A stretch of DNA of 64,000 nucleotides, taken from contig NZ_JAPDHZ010000003.1 in the NCBI RefSeq assembly GCF_029525555.1, positions 682,001 through 746,000 of the forward strand, in the 5' to 3' direction. Below the pieces are notes generated by a model. The model had not been told where the DNA came from and made no database searches. It was given only the letters and a program-made list of their open reading frames with translations. Position 1 is the stretch's first letter. Each line of letters starts with the position of its first letter. Position numbers and translations under genes: made by a program. The stretch is from Cohnella ginsengisoli. GTDB taxonomy: Bacteria; Bacillota; Bacilli; Paenibacillales; Paenibacillaceae. Below are positions 40,971 to 49,787 of this stretch, piece by piece.

Positions 40971-41770
40971 TTGAAACGGGACTTCACGATGCAGCGGAGC
41001 AGCTTGTACACGGACTCGTCGATCGAACGGTACTCAGGTCGGAGCAGCGTCTGCAGATCGAATCGCCTCACGGTGTAGAAACGAATCGTGAGCGAGGGCT
41101 GCGCCGTAAAACCGAAGCCGGTCATCGTCACCCGCGAGCCGTCCTGAAGCAGCACCTCCGCCCACCGCTTGCGCGGGCTGATCGAATCGTCGTTGAACAG
41201 CACGAGGTTCTGTTGAATCCGCTCCACCTGCGCGATTGTACTGAAACTGAAGGCGGAACGGGTCGCCACGCCGTCTCTTACCTCGAATATGCGCGTCCCC
41301 ACGACCTGCACTTCCTCGAGCCCTTCTCGATCCTTAAGGACGAGCTCGAGCACGTTCAGGCCGATAACCTCCGCGAACAGCGCTTCGGCGAGCGAACCGT
41401 AAGGCAGCGGGCCGAAGCTGGCATGCTGAAGGCGTTTTTTGATGATCCAATCGGATAAAATGGCCAGTAGCTCTTGCCGCTCCTGCGGAAACCCGATCAC
41501 GGCCCGATTGAGCTTTTCCGCATAACGTCTTCGGTCCTCGTCGCTGAAGCCTCGGGGCGCCGCCAGCAAATGCCGGGCTTCCTCCGTCAAGGCGCCTAAG
41601 TCCTGCCCGCCGGAACCCAAACCGCTCGCGTCCGAAGTGCCGTAGGGAACGGGACCTTGCCCATACTCCTGCAGCCGCGCCGCATAAGCCGCCGCGGAGA
41701 AGCGGGCCGACGCGTCTGGCTGCCGCTCCTCGAGCTGACCTTCGCCGGCTTGGCGATAAACAGCCGTCAT
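40955..41770 (-). pseudogene. cpaF: CpaF/TadA-like secretion ATPase, 5' part, interrupted by the prophage
   Basis: Start MTAVYRQAGEGQLEERQPD overlapping the previous stop. Family features: FAEVIGLNVLELVLKDREGL, RVTMTGFGFTAQPSLTIRFY, LLRCIVKSRFNMVVIGTN, the strand leading into the P-loop. The frame then runs into phage DNA and stops at 40907 (DTLHVNYTFQMIS). Walker A lysine, Asp box, Walker B and His box must lie on the other side of the prophage. The ATPase powers Flp/Tad pilus assembly, so the lysogen should lack it unless the phage excises. Confidence 0.88.
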
Positions 41771-42613
41771 CGGCCTCTGCTCCGATGCTGCAGCAGCCTG
41801 CGCAGCCAAGGCCGCTCGGTGCGCTTTAGCCGCTCTTCCCAATTCAACTGACGCAGCAGCTTGCCCGCGACCGGATCGAAAGCGGAGGCATGACGCTCGT
41901 CCGCCGCCAGCCATTCGTCCAGACGCCCGCTGTCGAGCTGCAAATGCACGCTCTCCGCGAGCTGCAATTCGGATAGCGAAATGGCTCCCGTTTCCTTACG
42001 AATTTCCTTCATCCCAAATCCCCCCCGCGTGCCTGTATTTGCTCTGCATCAGCACTAGATGATAATTCGCAAGCGACAGCCCGAACTGTGAGCCGACCTG
42101 CCCTGTCCAACGGTTCACGTCTTCCTGGAAGTGCGTCAGGCTCCCGGTCGTCACCAGACAACGGTGATCCGCCGTCCGCATGGCGCAAACCGTCGCGGCG
42201 TTGTCCCAATAAGCGCTCACGTCGGCCACCGTCACGTCAAAAGCTTCTCGCGCGGCCGCGAGCAGCGTGTCCATCTGCTCTGGCTCGTAATACTCGGCCT
42301 GGTCTCTCGCCAGGTTGCCGAATAGCACATGCAGCCCTTCAAGCCGGGAAGGCGCGAACGCGTACTGCCTGAGCTTCGTTCCCGTCAGCGTGCCCGACTT
42401 CAGCTCGGGGCGCATGCCGCTGAGCGTGATCTCGGGTCTATCGATACCCAGGTACAAGTGCGTCTTCGCACTCTTCAAGTTCAGACATAAATAGCCGACG
42501 CGCTTGCCCGTCACCGAGGCAATCCGGTATGCGGTCCCGAACGCCGCGAGCGAAGTCCCGATATTCGGCGTCGAGCCCGCGAACGCGATCAGCGATCCCC
42601 GTTGGCCGCTCAT
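41767..42613 (-). CDS. cpaE: CpaE/TadZ-like ParA-family protein (about 281 aa)
   Basis: MSGQRGSLIAFAGSTPNIGT: a deviant Walker A region in which the signature Lys is not obvious (STPNIGTSLAAF), then RVGYLCLNLKSAKTH and DVTVADVSAYWD. As printed it ends at 41996, and a separate 81-aa ORF starts at 42012. Shortening the 7-C run 42020-42026 by one base joins them as HAGGFGMKEIRKETG with WEERLKRTERPWLRRLL at the end. TadZ-type proteins localise the pilus machine. The degenerate P-loop suggests weak or absent ATP hydrolysis. Confidence 0.7.
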
Positions 42614-43327
42614 GAGCCCGACGCCTCCCCCCGACTCGAACGACGATGCGTCGAAGGCGACGATTAGCTTGGACTTCCCGTCCTTGCAAGCAGAGTCCAG
42701 CTCCAGCCACTGCGCTTCGGTCAAATTCAGGTTGACCGCATCGATGCTGCCGTTCGCGTCCCGCCGGGAAGCGTACATTCGCTCCTTGTCCCCTTCGGCC
42801 ATGGACAATAGATTCGAGCTCTTCGGGTTGTCGATCTCTTGATTCGAAGCCGTCTTGACCGCCGCCACGACGACCGGCTCCGCGAACAGCCTGCGCGACG
42901 CCCCGTCCTCCGCCGACAAGTATACGATCGCCCGGTCGCCCGCCCGAATGCCGCTGGAGACGGACTTCACGTAGTCCCGAGGCACCTGAAAGGTCGCTTC
43001 CCCGACGCGCGGCAGCAGCCTGAACTTGTCCAGCTTCCATCTAAGCAGCGGCTCTCCGCCGCCGAGCGGAACGGAGGACTCCAATCCGTCCGCTTCGTCC
43101 ATGTCGACGATCATCTCGCCGGTAACCGCGCCGCTAGGCAATCGGAGCTTCGTCAGCATCTCGCGGCCAAGCGAGGTGCCTGCGGGCACGAACTGTTTGG
43201 GCACGACGACCTCCGTCGTCTCCGTCAGCCTGACCTGCCTCATCTGCAGCAAATAAACGCCGTAGACGAGCAAACCGGACAATACGGCCGCGGATACGCT
43301 GATCCGTATCTGTCTCCCTCTGTTCAA
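42610..43327 (-). CDS. cpaB: CpaB-like SAF-domain protein of the Tad locus (about 238 aa)
   Basis: TTG start at 43327 behind AGGGAGG. N-terminal TM (ISVSAAVLSGLLVYGVYLL), SAF domain (VVVPKQFVPAGTSLGREMLT), RAGDRAIVYLSAEDGA of the RcpC/CpaB domain. As printed it is fused in frame to the CpaE-like protein; removing one base from the C run 42627-42632 gives a TGA overlapping the cpaE ATG, the normal two-gene layout. Confidence 0.75.
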
Positions 43328-43357
43328 ACGTCTCGTCCTCCCTTGACGACGGCAAAC

Positions 43358-43404
43358 AAAAAAACGCAGGCGCAAGAGAGACCGTGCTCTCTGTCGCCTG
43401 CGTT
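43358..43404 (-). terminator. strong terminator in the leader of the Tad operon
   Basis: AACGCAGGCG pairs with CGCCTGCGTT and an inner AGAG with CTCT, followed by TTTTTTTG on the minus strand. It lies between the promoter at 43443 and the cpaB start, so it may act as an attenuator, or simply end the upstream hydrolase transcript. Confidence 0.8.
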
Positions 43405-43442
43405 CTTCGCAGCCGTTGCTATACATATATCTTCGTACCGCC

Positions 43443-43472
43443 AATATAGCAGAGTAATGCAGGGCTTGTAAA
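43443..43472 (-). promoter_or_regulatory. promoter upstream of cpaB
   Basis: TTTACA, 18 bp, TATATT on the minus strand, between the hydrolase stop (43528) and the terminator at 43358-43404, giving a leader of about 110 nt. Confidence 0.55.
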
Positions 43473-43527
43473 CCCCTTTTTTTACCATTCTTCGACAATT
43501 TCCCGGGAAATCCATTAACGCCTTCGC

Positions 43528-44163
43528 TTAAGGCAGCGCGGGAACGTAAGGATTTTCCCGTTTTTCTTCTCCGATCGTCGTCGCGGGACCGTGGCCCGGC
43601 AAGACGAGCGTATCGTCCGGCAGCGCGTACAGCTTGCTGCGAATGGACTTCGTGAGCGTATCCTGGTGACCGCCGGGCAAATCGGTACGTCCGACGGAAC
43701 GCCGGAACAAGGCGTCTCCGGCGAATAGCAGATCTCCGCATACGAAGCTCACGCTGCCGGGAGAATGACCTGGCGTATGGCGTACCTCGAACGTTTCGCC
43801 GAGCAACTGCAGTTTCTGCCCGTCCTCGAGGCTATGATCCGGCGGACCGCTTTTGACCGGGGCCGTCACGTCGCTCCAGCGGGCGGAGCCGTTCTTGGCC
43901 GGATCGGTCAGCCAGTCTTTTTCCAGCGGATGAAGATAAACGGGGCAGCTCCACTTCGCGCGAAGCTCGTCCACGCCGCCGATATGATCGAAATGCGCAT
44001 GCGTGAGCAAAATCGCCTCGACTTGAAGGCCGGCGACTTTGCGCAAAAGCGCCGGATCGGCGGTACCCGGATCGATCACGATCGCCCGCGTCCGCGTCGT
44101 ATCGACGACCACATAGGCATTGGTCTGGAGCGGCCCGAGCGGGAAGGCTTGAAAAGTCAGCAT
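43528..44163 (-). CDS. metallo-beta-lactamase-fold hydrolase, glyoxalase II-like (211 aa)
   Basis: LGPLQTNAYVVVDTTRTRAI, the metal motif THAHFDHIGG, RHTPGHSPGSVSFV, GDALFRRSVGRTDLPGG and LPGHGPATTIGEEK. The length and SVGRTDLPGG motif fit the YqgX-type hydroxyacylglutathione hydrolase-like family. Cytosolic; the substrate in Bacilli is unclear. Confidence 0.9.
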   Translation of the reverse strand: MLTFQAFPLGPLQTNAYVVVDTTRTRAIVIDPGTADPALLRKVAGLQVEAILLTHAHFDHIGGVDELRAKWSCPVYLHPLEKDWLTDPAKNGSARWSDVTAPVKSGPPDHSLEDGQKLQLLGETFEVRHTPGHSPGSVSFVCGDLLFAGDALFRRSVGRTDLPGGHQDTLTKSIRSKLYALPDDTLVLPGHGPATTIGEEKRENPYVPALP

Positions 44164-44175
44164 CGCGATGCTCCC

Positions 44176-44742
44176 TTAGACGCGTTCGAGCACGTCCTGC
44201 AGCTCCCAAAGGATGACAGGCGTGTACTCGGAAGCATCGCCGTATTGCTTGACGATCTCCTTGCGCGCGGCCGCAAGATTGTCCTGATAAGCAGGCGCCT
44301 GATTGTCCGGGTTCGCTTCCTTGAAGGCGATCATGACATCCTGGACATGCTGCGGACGAGGTCCCCATTTGCCCAAGAGAGCGCCGCCCGTGTCCGTGAT
44401 GAGGACGATTGGAATCGAACGTCCGCCAAGCGTGAGGTGCTGGTCGATCAGATCGAAGTGCTGCTCGATGATCATCACCTCGGTCGGGATGCCGGCGGCT
44501 TCGAACGCGCGGAACACGACGGGCACGCTGCGCAGGGCGTCGCCGCACCAGTCCGCGGTGATGATCATGGCGCGTAGGTCGTCGCGGTTGTTCAGCGATT
44601 CGAAATATCCCTGGCTTTTCGCGTCCGGCCATGCGAAGTTGTCGTAATTGGCGTTAAAGGCTTCTTTGTTCTTCTCCATCCCGTCCATAAAAGCGCGCGG
44701 CGAGATGCCCTGGTTAAACTTGTGTGCGAGCTGTTGGCTCAT
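44176..44742 (-). CDS. thioredoxin-like fold protein (188 aa)
   Basis: RAMIITADWCGDALRSVPVV is a thioredoxin-like active-site region with one Cys (WCGD), followed by GRSIPIVLITDTGGALLGKWG. It belongs to the thioredoxin family proteins that keep only the first Cys. Function unknown, possibly redox. It precedes the hydrolase by 12 nt, probably as one operon. Confidence 0.8.
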   Translation of the reverse strand: MSQQLAHKFNQGISPRAFMDGMEKNKEAFNANYDNFAWPDAKSQGYFESLNNRDDLRAMIITADWCGDALRSVPVVFRAFEAAGIPTEVMIIEQHFDLIDQHLTLGGRSIPIVLITDTGGALLGKWGPRPQHVQDVMIAFKEANPDNQAPAYQDNLAAARKEIVKQYGDASEYTPVILWELQDVLERV

Positions 44743-44842
44743 GCGATATCCCTCGTTTCGACAACGTAAATGAACTTGATCCTATTGTAGCAATCCCTGC
44801 GCCAAAAGGAAAACCCGCAAATACGAAAAGAAAGCAAACCCG

Positions 44843-45454
44843 TTAAATGGATTTGCCCCGTCTGCGCAAATAAATATAAACGAAGTAAACGATCAGCACC
44901 GCGAGCGCGATCAAAATGATCGGACGAACATACGGCGCGGCTTTCTCGTCGATCTGCTCCCAGTTGCTCCCCAGCGACTTGCCCAGCCAGACGAACAGGA
45001 TCGACCACGGAATGGACGCAAGCAGCGTAAGGCCGCTGAACAGCGACAGATTCATCCTTGCCATGCCTGCCGGGATCGAGATCACCTGGCGCATAACCGG
45101 AACGAATCGGGCCGTGAACACGATGATCGGGCCGTACTTCAGGAACCACTGCTCGGACTTGTCGACGTGCTTGGCCTTCAAATGCAGGTACTTGCCGTAG
45201 CGATCCACGATCGGTCTGCCGCCGTAGCGTCCGATCGCGTACAAAATCCACTGCTGGATCAACGCGCCAAGCACGCCGCATGCGACGGCGCCCCAGAAGT
45301 TGACGTCGCCCTTCGACACGAGATAGCCGCCGTAGCCGAGCACGATCTCGCTCGGGATCACCTCGATGGCGAGGCCGATGACGATGCCGAAATAGCCGAG
45401 GCTTTCAATCCATTGAAGCAGTTGGTTAAGCCATTCGTGAACCGTATCCATCAT
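44843..45454 (-). CDS. DedA-family membrane protein (203 aa)
   Basis: Hydrophobic throughout, with GIVIGLAIEVIPSEIVLGYG (the acidic N-terminal motif), FTARFVPVMRQVISIPAGMARM (the basic motif) and a C-terminal TM and RRRGK tail. DedA proteins are flippases for undecaprenyl phosphate or phospholipids and support envelope homeostasis. Confidence 0.92.
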   Translation of the reverse strand: MMDTVHEWLNQLLQWIESLGYFGIVIGLAIEVIPSEIVLGYGGYLVSKGDVNFWGAVACGVLGALIQQWILYAIGRYGGRPIVDRYGKYLHLKAKHVDKSEQWFLKYGPIIVFTARFVPVMRQVISIPAGMARMNLSLFSGLTLLASIPWSILFVWLGKSLGSNWEQIDEKAAPYVRPIILIALAVLIVYFVYIYLRRRGKSI

Positions 45455-45657
45455 AAACGTATGTACCTGCTCTCTTCATCGTATTTGCGTCGTAGGACAA
45501 ACGCGATATAAGTAGGGGCCGGGACCTTTCTTATTCTAGCATATCCGCACGTCCCGATTCTACTTGGCGCGGAGTCCGGTAGAAACATCGCTGTCATGCG
45601 GGGACGGGCCTGCGCATACAAATGCAGTAGGACAAAGCCGAAGAGGAGCGAACGGAT

Positions 45658-46107
45658 ATGAGCAGAGTCATGTTTATCAGCAAAAGAAGAATTCAATGGT
45701 ACATCGCCGCCCTGGCGATCGTCGTGCTTGGCGCGGCCTACGCAGGGTGGCACCGGTCGCAGGCGGCTTCCGCGCCTCCGCCGTCGGACGTGCAGGTCCG
45801 TTACATCGTGACGACCGAATTCACTTCGAAGACCGACAGCGGGCAAGAGTTAGAGGCGTATCGCTGGGATCCCGGCACGATCCCGGTCAAAAAAGGACAA
45901 CCCGTCGAGCTTCGCATCACCGGCGTGAACGGAGAGTCGCATCCCTTCACGATCGAAGGACTCGGCGTCAAGGCGACCGTGAACAAAGGAAAAACGACGA
46001 TCGTCCGCTTCACGCCTCAGGAAGCCGGCACCTACGCGATCGTCTGCGAGACGCACAGCGATCCGAAGGACGGCGTCCCGATGGTCGGATATCTCGTCGT
46101 TCAATAA
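45658..46107 (+). CDS. membrane-anchored cupredoxin (149 aa)
   Basis: An N-terminal TM anchor (WYIAALAIVVLGAAYAGW) precedes a cupredoxin fold with type 1 copper ligands in GESHPFTI (His), ETHSDP after CET (Cys, His) and GVPMVG (Met). Probably exposed outside the membrane, for electron transfer or copper handling. Divergent from dedA. Confidence 0.85.
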   Translation: MSRVMFISKRRIQWYIAALAIVVLGAAYAGWHRSQAASAPPPSDVQVRYIVTTEFTSKTDSGQELEAYRWDPGTIPVKKGQPVELRITGVNGESHPFTIEGLGVKATVNKGKTTIVRFTPQEAGTYAIVCETHSDPKDGVPMVGYLVVQ

Positions 46108-46196
46108 ACGCCGCGATCGAAAGGCATTCGGACCGGCGCCCTCGTAACCCCGCGCTCCTCTCCCGCATAGATTAACGCGGAGAGGAGCGCTTGTGC

Positions 46197-46509
46197 ATGA
46201 AAAACGACTTGGGCAAGCACGCCGGCTCGCTGCCAACCGCCAGAGTCATTAGGCGTGCGTGCGGCAACGAGCTTTACCGGACCGTAAAGCGGCTTAAGGC
46301 ATACGTGCCCGACGCCAAGGTGAAGGAAGCGGAGGAACTGTACGTCCGCCGCGTCATGCTCAATTTGCTGTGGATCCACGAGCACCGCAGCGACCGCAAA
46401 AAGCTGGCGGACTGGTGGGAAGCCGAAGTCGCCTCCGATATCGCGAACCTATGGGAGATCGAGCAAGACCGTCTCGTCCGCGCTTTTCGGGACGCGTTCG
46501 GGGGGTTGA
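46197..46509 (+). CDS. conserved hypothetical protein (about 103 aa)
   Basis: MKNDLGKHAGSLPTARVIRR, AEELYVRRVMLNLLWIHEHR, WWEAEVASDIANLWEIEQDR. GAGAGGAGC ribosome site. As printed it reads through a terminator; shortening the G run 46500-46505 by one base gives a stop (FRDAFGG) just before the hairpin. Helical; function unknown. Confidence 0.6.
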
Positions 46510-46529
46510 TGCGCCGGGCATGTCCGCCG

Positions 46530-46585
46530 AAAAAGCCCGGCAGCGCCGCGTCGATAACGATGCGGATGCTGCCGGGCTTTTTTTT
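46530..46585. terminator. bidirectional terminator between 46197 and 48755 genes
   Basis: AAAAAGCCCGGCAGC and GCTGCCGGGCTTTTT flank a 23-nt loop; A and T tracts on both sides serve the convergent genes. Confidence 0.9.
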
Positions 46586-48755
46586 ATTCGCCAATGGAAT
46601 CCAGCAAGGCTTGCGCTTCTTTTTGCCAATCCGCGTCCCCATCGCGAAGCGCCTCCCGCAACCATGGCTCCGCTTCCTCGCGTCGGCCGGCCAGCATCGC
46701 GCATTTCGCGGCGTTGACCTTGGCCGAGACGAACAGCTCCGTGCCGGACCACGGATTGCGCTTGCCGGCGTATTGCCGCGCGTACAGCTCTCCGTACCGC
46801 TGGAAAAAGCCGATGCCAGCGAGTCCCGCCTGCCTGGCGCCTTCTTCGTCCCCTCCATCCTTCAACTGCTGCGCGAGCGTGGCGAATCTGGCGATAACCG
46901 CATTTTGCGAATCGCGATCGAAGCGGGCAAGCCGCAGCGCCTCCTTCAGGTGCGTCTCCGCCTCCCGCACCATGCCCGAATCGGCGTACGCCATCCCGAT
47001 CGCGTAATGCATGGTCGGCGAATCCGGTTCGTAGCGCAGGCCGTCCAAAAGCCTATCGGCCCGTTCGGCCGCCGGCAGCAGCGCGGCAGCTTCGAGGCGA
47101 GGCCGATTCCAAGGCGGATTGTCCCGCTGGGCTTCGCGGAGCAGCGCGAGCTTCGCCGCGTCGCCTCTCGCGGTCTGCGCCGCCTCGTAGGCGCCGGCCG
47201 CCGACTTGTAGCGGCTAGCCGGCGCCGCAGCGGCGATCGCCGTCGCAAGCAACAACAGAGCAGGAACGGCCAGCCGGACGATGCGCGCGGTCCTTGAGGC
47301 GCTTGTGGTGCGCATGGAAGCCAGCGGGCGCGTCGGCACAGGCTCGCGCGCCGGCAGCGACAGATGAAGCGACAGCCAGAAGAGCAGCAGCAGCCAAATA
47401 TAAGCATAGGACCAATCGAAATCGACGCCTGCGTGGAGCAGAAAAACAGCCGCTGGACCCCATACGAGCCTGGCGCCTTTGCGCCAAAGGATAACCGCGA
47501 AGCCGATCAGCATCGCAAGCAGCGCGGCGAACCCGAGCGCTCCCGTGTCGATAAGCACTTCCAGATAACCGCTGTGCACCTCGTTACCGATATACGGCCC
47601 GCGCTGGTACAAGCCTACCTGCATGCGCCAGGTCTCTCCCCCCGCTCCCAGCAGCGGACGGTCGGCGAACATGCGCAGTGCGTCCGCGTAATAAAGCGTG
47701 CGCGCGCCGGCCGTCTCCAGGCTGCCTTCCGCGCGTCCGCCCGAGCCGCCGCCGGAGGCAATCAGCAGATAAGCGATCGTCGCGCAAACCGCAAAGACCG
47801 CCGCGCCGCCCCAAATATGGGTGAGCTGCCGGCGCAGCCTTGCGAAAAAGCCAGATGCCCGCGGCCCCGCGTGCGGCCGCAGCGGCAACGCCGCCCAAGC
47901 AAACGCCGCCGTCATCGCGGCGAGCGTCCAGATGCCGCTGCCCGGCGCCCCGGCCTCCATCGCGCCGAAGGCGAACCTGGCTGCGACCGCCGCGCAAAGC
48001 GCGGCAAGTCCTGCGGCCGCGAGTCCGTAGCCACGGCGGTCCCGGCGGTAGGCCGCCAGCAGCGACAAGAGTCCCGCGGCGGCAAGCCCCAGCATGGCGC
48101 CTCGCGACTCGGTCAGCAGCAGCGCGGTCAGCGCCGGCACGAGCGAAACGGCGGCAAATACGCTCGCAGCGCGACCAGGCCTTCCAAGCTGCTGCCAAAG
48201 GACAAGCGCGAAGAAAGCCGCAACGGCGCCGGAGGCGTTGGGGTATTGGAGAAAGCCGGCCAGACGCGCGCCGGTCATCGACAAAGCGGCATCCGAAGAC
48301 CGGTAGACGATGTCCGGATAACGGATCCACCCGAACCAGCCCGCCAGCCCGCCCCATACGAAGTACAGGCCTGCGGCATGCAAGGCGACGTGACCTGCCG
48401 CTCTTCCGCCGCGACGCGCGGCAAATAGCGCCGCCAGCGCGAGCCATGCGCCGTATGCGCACCATCGGAGCAGGCTGTCCGCCGTCCCTTTGACGGACGC
48501 CGGCCCCGCCAGCCAGGCGCAACCATAGGCGGCCGCAAGACCCAGCGGCGCGAGCGCCCACCAGGGAAGCGCTCGTCCGGCGGCGATCGCAGCTATCGCC
48601 GAGACGGCCGCGGCGACGAGCAGCGCCGCCTCCAAGCCGTACAAGTCCGCGTCGTAGAACAATCCTTGCCGATATGCGGCCCAACCTAAAACAAAAGCAA
48701 ACAGTAAACCGCCGGCAAGCGCGAACGAAGATCGCAATATACATTTATAGATCAT
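46584..48755 (-). CDS. O-antigen ligase/Wzy-like membrane protein with TPR tail (723 aa)
   Basis: About twelve hydrophobic segments; the signature loop PLLGAGGETWRMQVGLYQRG, NEVHSGYLEVLIDTGALGF and ALTALLLTESRGAMLGL are typical of Wzy_C/O-antigen ligase proteins. From about residue 500 it is soluble with TPR-like repeats (MHYAIGMAYADSGMVREAET). Likely polymerises or ligates a surface glycan. Confidence 0.85.
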   Translation of the reverse strand: MIYKCILRSSFALAGGLLFAFVLGWAAYRQGLFYDADLYGLEAALLVAAAVSAIAAIAAGRALPWWALAPLGLAAAYGCAWLAGPASVKGTADSLLRWCAYGAWLALAALFAARRGGRAAGHVALHAAGLYFVWGGLAGWFGWIRYPDIVYRSSDAALSMTGARLAGFLQYPNASGAVAAFFALVLWQQLGRPGRAASVFAAVSLVPALTALLLTESRGAMLGLAAAGLLSLLAAYRRDRRGYGLAAAGLAALCAAVAARFAFGAMEAGAPGSGIWTLAAMTAAFAWAALPLRPHAGPRASGFFARLRRQLTHIWGGAAVFAVCATIAYLLIASGGGSGGRAEGSLETAGARTLYYADALRMFADRPLLGAGGETWRMQVGLYQRGPYIGNEVHSGYLEVLIDTGALGFAALLAMLIGFAVILWRKGARLVWGPAAVFLLHAGVDFDWSYAYIWLLLLFWLSLHLSLPAREPVPTRPLASMRTTSASRTARIVRLAVPALLLLATAIAAAAPASRYKSAAGAYEAAQTARGDAAKLALLREAQRDNPPWNRPRLEAAALLPAAERADRLLDGLRYEPDSPTMHYAIGMAYADSGMVREAETHLKEALRLARFDRDSQNAVIARFATLAQQLKDGGDEEGARQAGLAGIGFFQRYGELYARQYAGKRNPWSGTELFVSAKVNAAKCAMLAGRREEAEPWLREALRDGDADWQKEAQALLDSIGE

Positions 48756-48945
48756 GGAAAACCTCTGCTTCGGTCAGCGTCATGTCTCTAGCGTAGCGGC
48801 TTTGCCGGCCGGCCGCAAGCACGGTTCTACTCCGCTCTGCACTGCGCTGCTTCGCTCCTCCTTCGCAAAACACGAATAACCCTCTCCCGAATAACGGCAC
48901 GTGCCGTTTTCGAACAGGGCTTGGTCTAGGCAGCCGCAAAGCGCG

Positions 48946-49007
48946 GTTCGCAGATCGAGGTGCGCAAAATCGCCGTTCGCAGATTAAGGTTCGCAAGATC
49001 GCCGTTC
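48946..49007. repeat. two 29-nt direct repeats
   Basis: GTTCGCAGATCGAGGTGCGC... (48946-48974) and GTTCGCAGATTAAGGTTCGC... (48975-49003) differ at 4 positions and are followed by GTTC. They lie in the 311-nt gap 48756-49066, which also has the perfect palindrome AACGGCACGTGCCGTT at about 48893. No gene seen there. Confidence 0.6.
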
Positions 49008-49066
49008 AATGGCTGTCGCCTCTTGCCCGCTCCCATCCTTCTGCCCCGGCCGATCCCGACCGACGC

Positions 49067-49753
49067 TCACGCTTCGAGCCTGCGCGGCTCCGGCAAAGGC
49101 TTGTCTTCGCGTTTGCTGTCGTAGAGCCGCCGATCCGCAGCGGCCGACAGCTCGGCCAGCGTCCTGCCGTCCTCCGGATAGAAGGCATACCCGCAGGATG
49201 CCGACATGCGGTACCCGCAGTGCAAGGACAGCCCCTCCATGCGTTCGTCAATCGCGCGCTTCAGCGACTCGGCTTCCTGCCGATCGGCGTATGGGCACAG
49301 CAGCAGGAATTCGTCGCCGCCCCAGCGGCAGACGATCTCGCCGCGGGCCGCGGCATCCTCCAAAGCGGCTGCGGCCATCGAGATCGCCCTGTCCCCCTCG
49401 GCATGTCCGAGCCCGTCGTTGATCAGCTTGAAGTCGTTCAGATCGATCAACATTACCGCAAGGCGCTTGCGTCGCGCCTCCGCCTGCTTCAAGAGGCCGA
49501 CGATGCAGCGATGCGCGAAGCTGCGGTTCCACAGCCCGGTCAGGCTGTCGCGGTCCGCGCGACGCCTCACCCGGTCGTACTGTGTGCCTAATATACCGAA
49601 GACCGGGAACAAGACAAGCGCGAAGCCGGCAGCTTCCCACAACGCGTAGTTCCCGGCCGATGCCATATACCGCTGCGCCAATCCGGCCGCGCCGACGGCC
49701 GCGCTGACCAGCGCCGCAGCCGCCAGACCGGTCATAAGTCCGCGATTGTCCAT
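49067..49753 (-). CDS. membrane diguanylate cyclase (GGDEF, 228 aa)
   Basis: Start MDNRGLMTGLAAAALVSAAV (ATG 49753). Two TM segments, then GGDEF: DRDSLTGLWNRSFAHR, LIDLNDFKLINDGLGH, RWGGDEFLLLCPYA with an intact GGDEF. No RxxD inhibitory motif in the usual place. Probably makes c-di-GMP. Confidence 0.88.
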   Translation of the reverse strand: MDNRGLMTGLAAAALVSAAVGAAGLAQRYMASAGNYALWEAAGFALVLFPVFGILGTQYDRVRRRADRDSLTGLWNRSFAHRCIVGLLKQAEARRKRLAVMLIDLNDFKLINDGLGHAEGDRAISMAAAALEDAAARGEIVCRWGGDEFLLLCPYADRQEAESLKRAIDERMEGLSLHCGYRMSASCGYAFYPEDGRTLAELSAAADRRLYDSKREDKPLPEPRRLEA

Positions 49754-49787
49754 TTTCCGACCTCTCCTTCCCATTCGACTCACGGTA

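Noticed and set aside
43358..43404. c-di-GMP (GEMM) riboswitch before cpaB
   Set aside because: The hairpin is a plain terminator; the conserved GEMM core and tetraloop-receptor motifs are absent.
43328..43741. N-terminal extension of the cpaB frame (RRSAIRRRR...)
   Set aside because: It crosses a terminator and promoter and part of the hydrolase gene, and is Arg-rich shadow translation.
47364..48428. 354-codon plus-strand ORF, and other long ORFs opposite 46584-48755, 53425-54270, 58129-59310, 59217-60395, 60296-61513 and 61650-63191
   Set aside because: High-GC antisense shadows rich in Arg/Ala/Pro; the opposite strand encodes recognised proteins.
48946..49007. CRISPR array
   Set aside because: Two units are directly adjacent with no spacers between them.
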